Assembly: GCF_009208105.1 (NCBI RefSeq)
Contig: NZ_WFKL01000001.1
Location: forward strand, 2,852,001 to 2,916,000
From: Rouxiella sp. S1S-2
GTDB lineage: Bacteria; Pseudomonadota; Gammaproteobacteria; Enterobacterales; Enterobacteriaceae
Length of the DNA: 64,000 nucleotides
Direction: 5' to 3'
Shown here: one piece after another, positions 61,514 to 64,000 of the stretch
Layout: the number at the start of each line of letters is the position of its first letter
Position numbering within the stretch: position 1 is the first letter of the stretch
Notes under the pieces: generated by a model
Database searches by the model: none
Seen by the model: only the letters and a program-made list of their open reading frames with translations
What the model was told of the DNA's origin: nothing
Made by a program: the position numbers and the translations under genes

Positions 61514-61530
61514 GGCACACTGCCAGTGCA
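61514..61530. promoter_or_regulatory. NtrC enhancer site of the nas operon
   Basis: GGCACACTGCCAGTGCA contains the GCAC-N7-GTGC core of the NtrC consensus, about 140 bases upstream of the predicted start and 9 bases from the nasR stop. A second TGCACTG half-site lies near 61492. Confidence 0.6.
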
Positions 61531-61538
61531 ACTACTCC

Positions 61539-62822
61539 TTAGGGATTACTCGGCTTTTTGGCCAGTAAATCCGCCACCGCCAGCATCGCTTCGGCGATTT
61601 CGGCCAGCTTTTTGTTTTGGTTCATCGCCATATCGCGCAACGTTTTATGCGCCTGCTGTTCGCTAAGCCCATGGTGCTGCATTAACAATCCTTTGGCTCG
61701 CTCGATGAGTTTGCGTTCGCTTAACGAGGCGCGTAATCCCGCCAGCTCGGCGTCCAGTGCCTGCAGTTGTCGAGACTGCTCTTCAACCAACTCTACTATT
61801 GAGCGCCCAAGCTGCGGATTCAGGCCAGCGGTTTGATACTGTTGACCCTCGGCAGCAGCGGACTGCGCCATAAATACCGCGTATTGGGCCTGATGGCCCA
61901 CCATTGGCAGCTCGAGACTGGCAATGTTCTTCTGCCCAAGACTCAGCGCCTGTTCAGCCTGAGCAATACGCACCTTGCAGCATTCCATCAGCACATCTTC
62001 AAGCCGGTCTTCTATCCGTTTCATGCCATCAATACGGGCAGTCGTCACGTCAAACCAGCGTAATGCTACGTCGGTCGGCTCGCCAACCGGTTTGGCGCGG
62101 GTGCAGGCTATGCGGCGAAAACGCTCAAACTCACTGCTGTCTAACGTCTGTTGCTGCTGCCACAGCGCCAGACAGCGCGCATCGGCGAATTCTGTAAAGG
62201 TCTGGAAGCAACGCTCCTGCCCGTCAATCATCGATAACAGTTGCTGGTGTGCACCGTCGTCAAAATGGCGAGCAGCAAAACCGGCGGCACCCAACGCCCG
62301 TTCCTGTCCCGCTAACTCTTTGCCCTGCATAAAACTGAACATCGCCAGCAGCGCACGTGAAATAGTCGGATCGGCCGAGGTGTCAACGGCTTCAAACACC
62401 AGCGAGAGATGGCTGTGGATCACGTCGCAGTAAGCGTTCATGGCCTCTGGTTGACCTATTGCGCGCGCTGCAATCTGCTGGCGCAGCGCTGGCAAGATGC
62501 TGAGGCTATGCAACACGGTGGCGATGCGGCTAAACAGTCGTGAAGCATTGCCCATAAACTGGCCGCTTTGGTCAAGCTCGCCTAACTTGGCGGCTAAAAG
62601 CTGCTGGGCCAACTGAACTTGAGAAGCCCTTTCTCCTAAGCGGTCACCAAAATATTGCCCCTCTGAACAGAGAAAAATGTTGGCCGTTCCTCGCTCACGC
62701 TGCAGCACGTGGATAAGCTGGCTCACCACGCCCACCAATTCTCCCATTTGCAGGAGTTGCCGCAGGCAGAGTATTTCACTGTTTTTAGAAGCCAATACAA
62801 AGTCCAGGGCAGAAATAGTCAT
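61539..62822 (-). CDS. nasR: nitrate-responsive antiterminator (NIT-ANTAR)
   Basis: The 427-residue protein has an N-terminal helical NIT domain (about 30-280, starting around LIHVLQRERGTANIFLCSEG) that senses nitrate and nitrite, and a C-terminal ANTAR RNA-binding domain in the last 60-70 residues (ERAKGLLMQHHGLSEQQAH). It prevents termination in the nasF leader. The ATG at 62822 is chosen; the frame could begin at a TTG 10 codons earlier, but neither has a strong ribosome site. Its gene is 299 bases upstream of nasF on the same strand. Confidence 0.93.
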   Translation of the reverse strand: MTISALDFVLASKNSEILCLRQLLQMGELVGVVSQLIHVLQRERGTANIFLCSEGQYFGDRLGERASQVQLAQQLLAAKLGELDQSGQFMGNASRLFSRIATVLHSLSILPALRQQIAARAIGQPEAMNAYCDVIHSHLSLVFEAVDTSADPTISRALLAMFSFMQGKELAGQERALGAAGFAARHFDDGAHQQLLSMIDGQERCFQTFTEFADARCLALWQQQQTLDSSEFERFRRIACTRAKPVGEPTDVALRWFDVTTARIDGMKRIEDRLEDVLMECCKVRIAQAEQALSLGQKNIASLELPMVGHQAQYAVFMAQSAAAEGQQYQTAGLNPQLGRSIVELVEEQSRQLQALDAELAGLRASLSERKLIERAKGLLMQHHGLSEQQAHKTLRDMAMNQNKKLAEIAEAMLAVADLLAKKPSNP

Positions 62823-63164
62823 CGGTAAAATGGGTCCAAATAAGCTTAACAATGTTAAGGGCTAAGCAAGAAGTGTGCCGAGGTAGACTTTATAAGATGC
62901 AGTTATCTCTAAAATAAAACCCCTACTTTTAGGGTTTACGAAATGAATAATCGGCATGGTTAGCATCGCTTTATAAATTGACTTAAGGGAGAGTGAATAT
63001 GTAAAACGTGGCACTGCGGGGGAATCGTTTGAAACGCGGCGAGTGATTTCAGTAAAAATTTAGCGTCGAGTTTGGTTTTACGTTTATCTCCTTACACGTA
63101 GACTCACTACAGAGGGTAATACTCTGGGTATAACAGATTAACTGTTTTATAGTCACTAAACTTA
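62823..63164. other. intergenic region upstream of nasR
   Basis: About 340 bases separate nasR from the terminator-like hairpin of the next ABC operon. The stretch is AT-rich and should hold the nasR promoter; no box of good quality, ORF or RNA gene was recognised. Confidence 0.4.
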
Positions 63165-63206
63165 AACATTGATGCCCCTCAGTTATGACCAAGGGGCATC
63201 AATGTT
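63165..63206 (-). terminator. long hairpin after the edge ABC operon
   Basis: Perfect 15-bp arms AACATTGATGCCCCT and AGGGGCATCAATGTT enclose 12 bases, 2 bases after the ATPase stop on the minus strand. Only a short T-run follows, but the stem length makes transcription termination likely. Confidence 0.7.
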
Positions 63207-63208
63207 AA

Positions 63209-63895
63209 TTACGCTTCGCCAAGCACAAAGCCTTTCGCCATCGTCACGTGACGATCACACATGTGGTCGATGACGTCGGCGTCGTGGCTCACCAGAATCA
63301 TCGTCAGGTCACCGGCGGCCTTCAGTTCGTTAAGCAGGTTGAGGATTTCTGCCTGAACGGACATATCCAGCGCCGAGGTCGGCTCGTCGAGTAACAGCAA
63401 CTTGGGTTTGAGCAGCAGCGCCCTGACAATAGCCACGCGCTGACGCTGGCCGCCGGAAAGCTGATGCGGATAGCGGTGGATAAGCGCGGGGTCTAACCCC
63501 ACCTGCCGGAAACCTTCAGCGACTTTCTGTTCGATGTCCTGCTCTTTGAGCAGTTTCAACGGTTCACTCAGCGTACGCAGCAGTTTGTGTTTTGGATGCA
63601 GAGAAGCATAGGGGTCCTGAAACACCATTTGCACTTCGCGGCGCAGCGAGCCGGTAAACGGTTTGCCCGGTGTCAAACGGTGACCCAGCAACGACATATT
63701 GCCACTCCACTGAGTGTTAAGACCGGCCAACACCCACAGCAGTGAAGATTTGCCGCAGCCTGAAGGCCCGACAAGACCAAAGCATTCGCCCTGCGTGATG
63801 GTCAAATCAACGTCGTGCACTACCGTTTTGACGTCGTAACCTTGACGATGGGAGACACTGAGCTGGTGCAGCTGGGCGATAATTTCCTGACTCAT
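63209..63895 (-). CDS. peptide/nickel-type ABC transporter ATPase (DppF/NikE-like)
   Basis: The 228-residue ATPase has Walker A GPSGCGKS near residue 42, the Q-loop VFQDPYASLHP, signature LSGGQRQR near 147, Walker B LLLDEPTSALDMS and switch VSHDADVI. It belongs to the second-ATPase (DppF) class of peptide or metal ABC systems. It overlaps the stop of the preceding ATPase gene (ATGA) and ends the operon that enters from the right edge. The substrate cannot be read from this part. Confidence 0.87.
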   Translation of the reverse strand: MSQEIIAQLHQLSVSHRQGYDVKTVVHDVDLTITQGECFGLVGPSGCGKSSLLWVLAGLNTQWSGNMSLLGHRLTPGKPFTGSLRREVQMVFQDPYASLHPKHKLLRTLSEPLKLLKEQDIEQKVAEGFRQVGLDPALIHRYPHQLSGGQRQRVAIVRALLLKPKLLLLDEPTSALDMSVQAEILNLLNELKAAGDLTMILVSHDADVIDHMCDRHVTMAKGFVLGEA

Positions 63896-64000
63896 GACTG
63901 CCCCCTCTCACCGCCGAGTTTAGCCAGTAACTCACGGTCCAGCACAGGCAGCACCTCGCCACGCGTAGCCCTGCTCGGGCGACACGACCAGAGGGTATGG
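63892..64000 (-). CDS. C-terminal end of a DppD-type ABC ATPase (cut by window edge)
   Basis: The last 35 codons read HTLWSCRPSRATRGEVLPVLDRELL and on to GGERGQS. A HPYTxxL-like segment after the ATPase core followed by a Pro-rich tail is usual for DppD-type ATPases. The stop overlaps the next ATG. The rest lies beyond the edge. Confidence 0.65.
   Translation of the reverse strand, partial: HTLWSCRPSRATRGEVLPVLDRELLAKLGGERGQS

Noticed and set aside
1..64000. Mobile elements, CRISPR arrays, tRNA or rRNA genes
   Set aside because: No transposase or integrase ORF, regular spaced repeats or tRNA-like cloverleaf was recognised by eye; a dedicated scan would be needed to exclude small RNAs.

Overview
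The window reads as chromosomal DNA of an enterobacterium. The gene sets (hut, nas, uxuA/exuT-type, a membrane gluconate-type dehydrogenase) and the regulatory elements fit Enterobacterales, most likely the Serratia/Rahnella/Rouxiella side. The genus is an inference from gene content. No rRNA, tRNA, insertion sequence, CRISPR array or phage gene was seen. Coding density is high and most transcription units start with good Shine-Dalgarno sites and overlapping start/stop codons.

Region 1 (1-22.8 kb) is a histidine-utilisation island with an undescribed neighbour. The hut genes use the formiminoglutamate-deiminase route: hutH, hutU, hutI, hutF, hutG, plus hutC and hutD. Four near-identical HutC operators lie in front of the four hut transcription units, and a NitT/TauT-type ABC transporter lies between hutH and hutD. 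Left of hut is a cluster that looks like a catabolic pathway feeding a related compound into hut: an argininosuccinate-lyase paralog (cut by the edge), a LysR regulator, a second NitT/TauT-type ABC transporter, a histidinol-dehydrogenase paralog with an altered metal site, an APH-fold kinase, an SDR, and on the other strand a HisC-type aminotransferase, an FMN 2-hydroxyacid dehydrogenase and a GldA-type dehydrogenase.

Region 2 (22.9-26.4 kb) is a FadR-type regulator divergent from a hexuronate-type MFS transporter and uxuA (mannonate dehydratase). Region 3 (26.4-28.3 kb) is AT-rich and holds one orphan gene of 395 codons. Its product carries a eukaryotic-looking SUMO-interaction motif and looks like a candidate secreted effector. 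Region 4 (28.3-36.4 kb) is a peptide ABC transporter flanked by an M19 dipeptidase and a D-aminopeptidase, probably for peptides containing D-residues.

Region 5 (36.5-45.9 kb) is an unrecognised catabolic locus: TenA-like, BtpA-like, PfkB kinase, ribose-type ABC transporter, LacI regulator, phosphotriesterase-like hydrolase and M20 hydrolase. Region 6 (46.4-50.4 kb) encodes a periplasmic GMC dehydrogenase, its Tat-dependent small subunit, a triheme cytochrome c and a GlcG/HbpS-like protein. Region 7 (50.4-62.9 kb) is the assimilatory nitrate operon nasFED-nasCB-nasA-cobA with nasR upstream; nasC and nasB are joined in one reading frame. Its control region shows an NtrC-like site, a sigma-54 promoter, a tandem hexaloop ANTAR-target RNA and a terminator. 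The right edge holds the end of a peptide-type ABC transporter operon.

A unifying feature is nitrogen scavenging. Four strong sigma-54 (-24/-12) promoter matches were found, in front of the LysR gene, the hut-linked ABC transporter, the Region 5 ABC operon and nasF.
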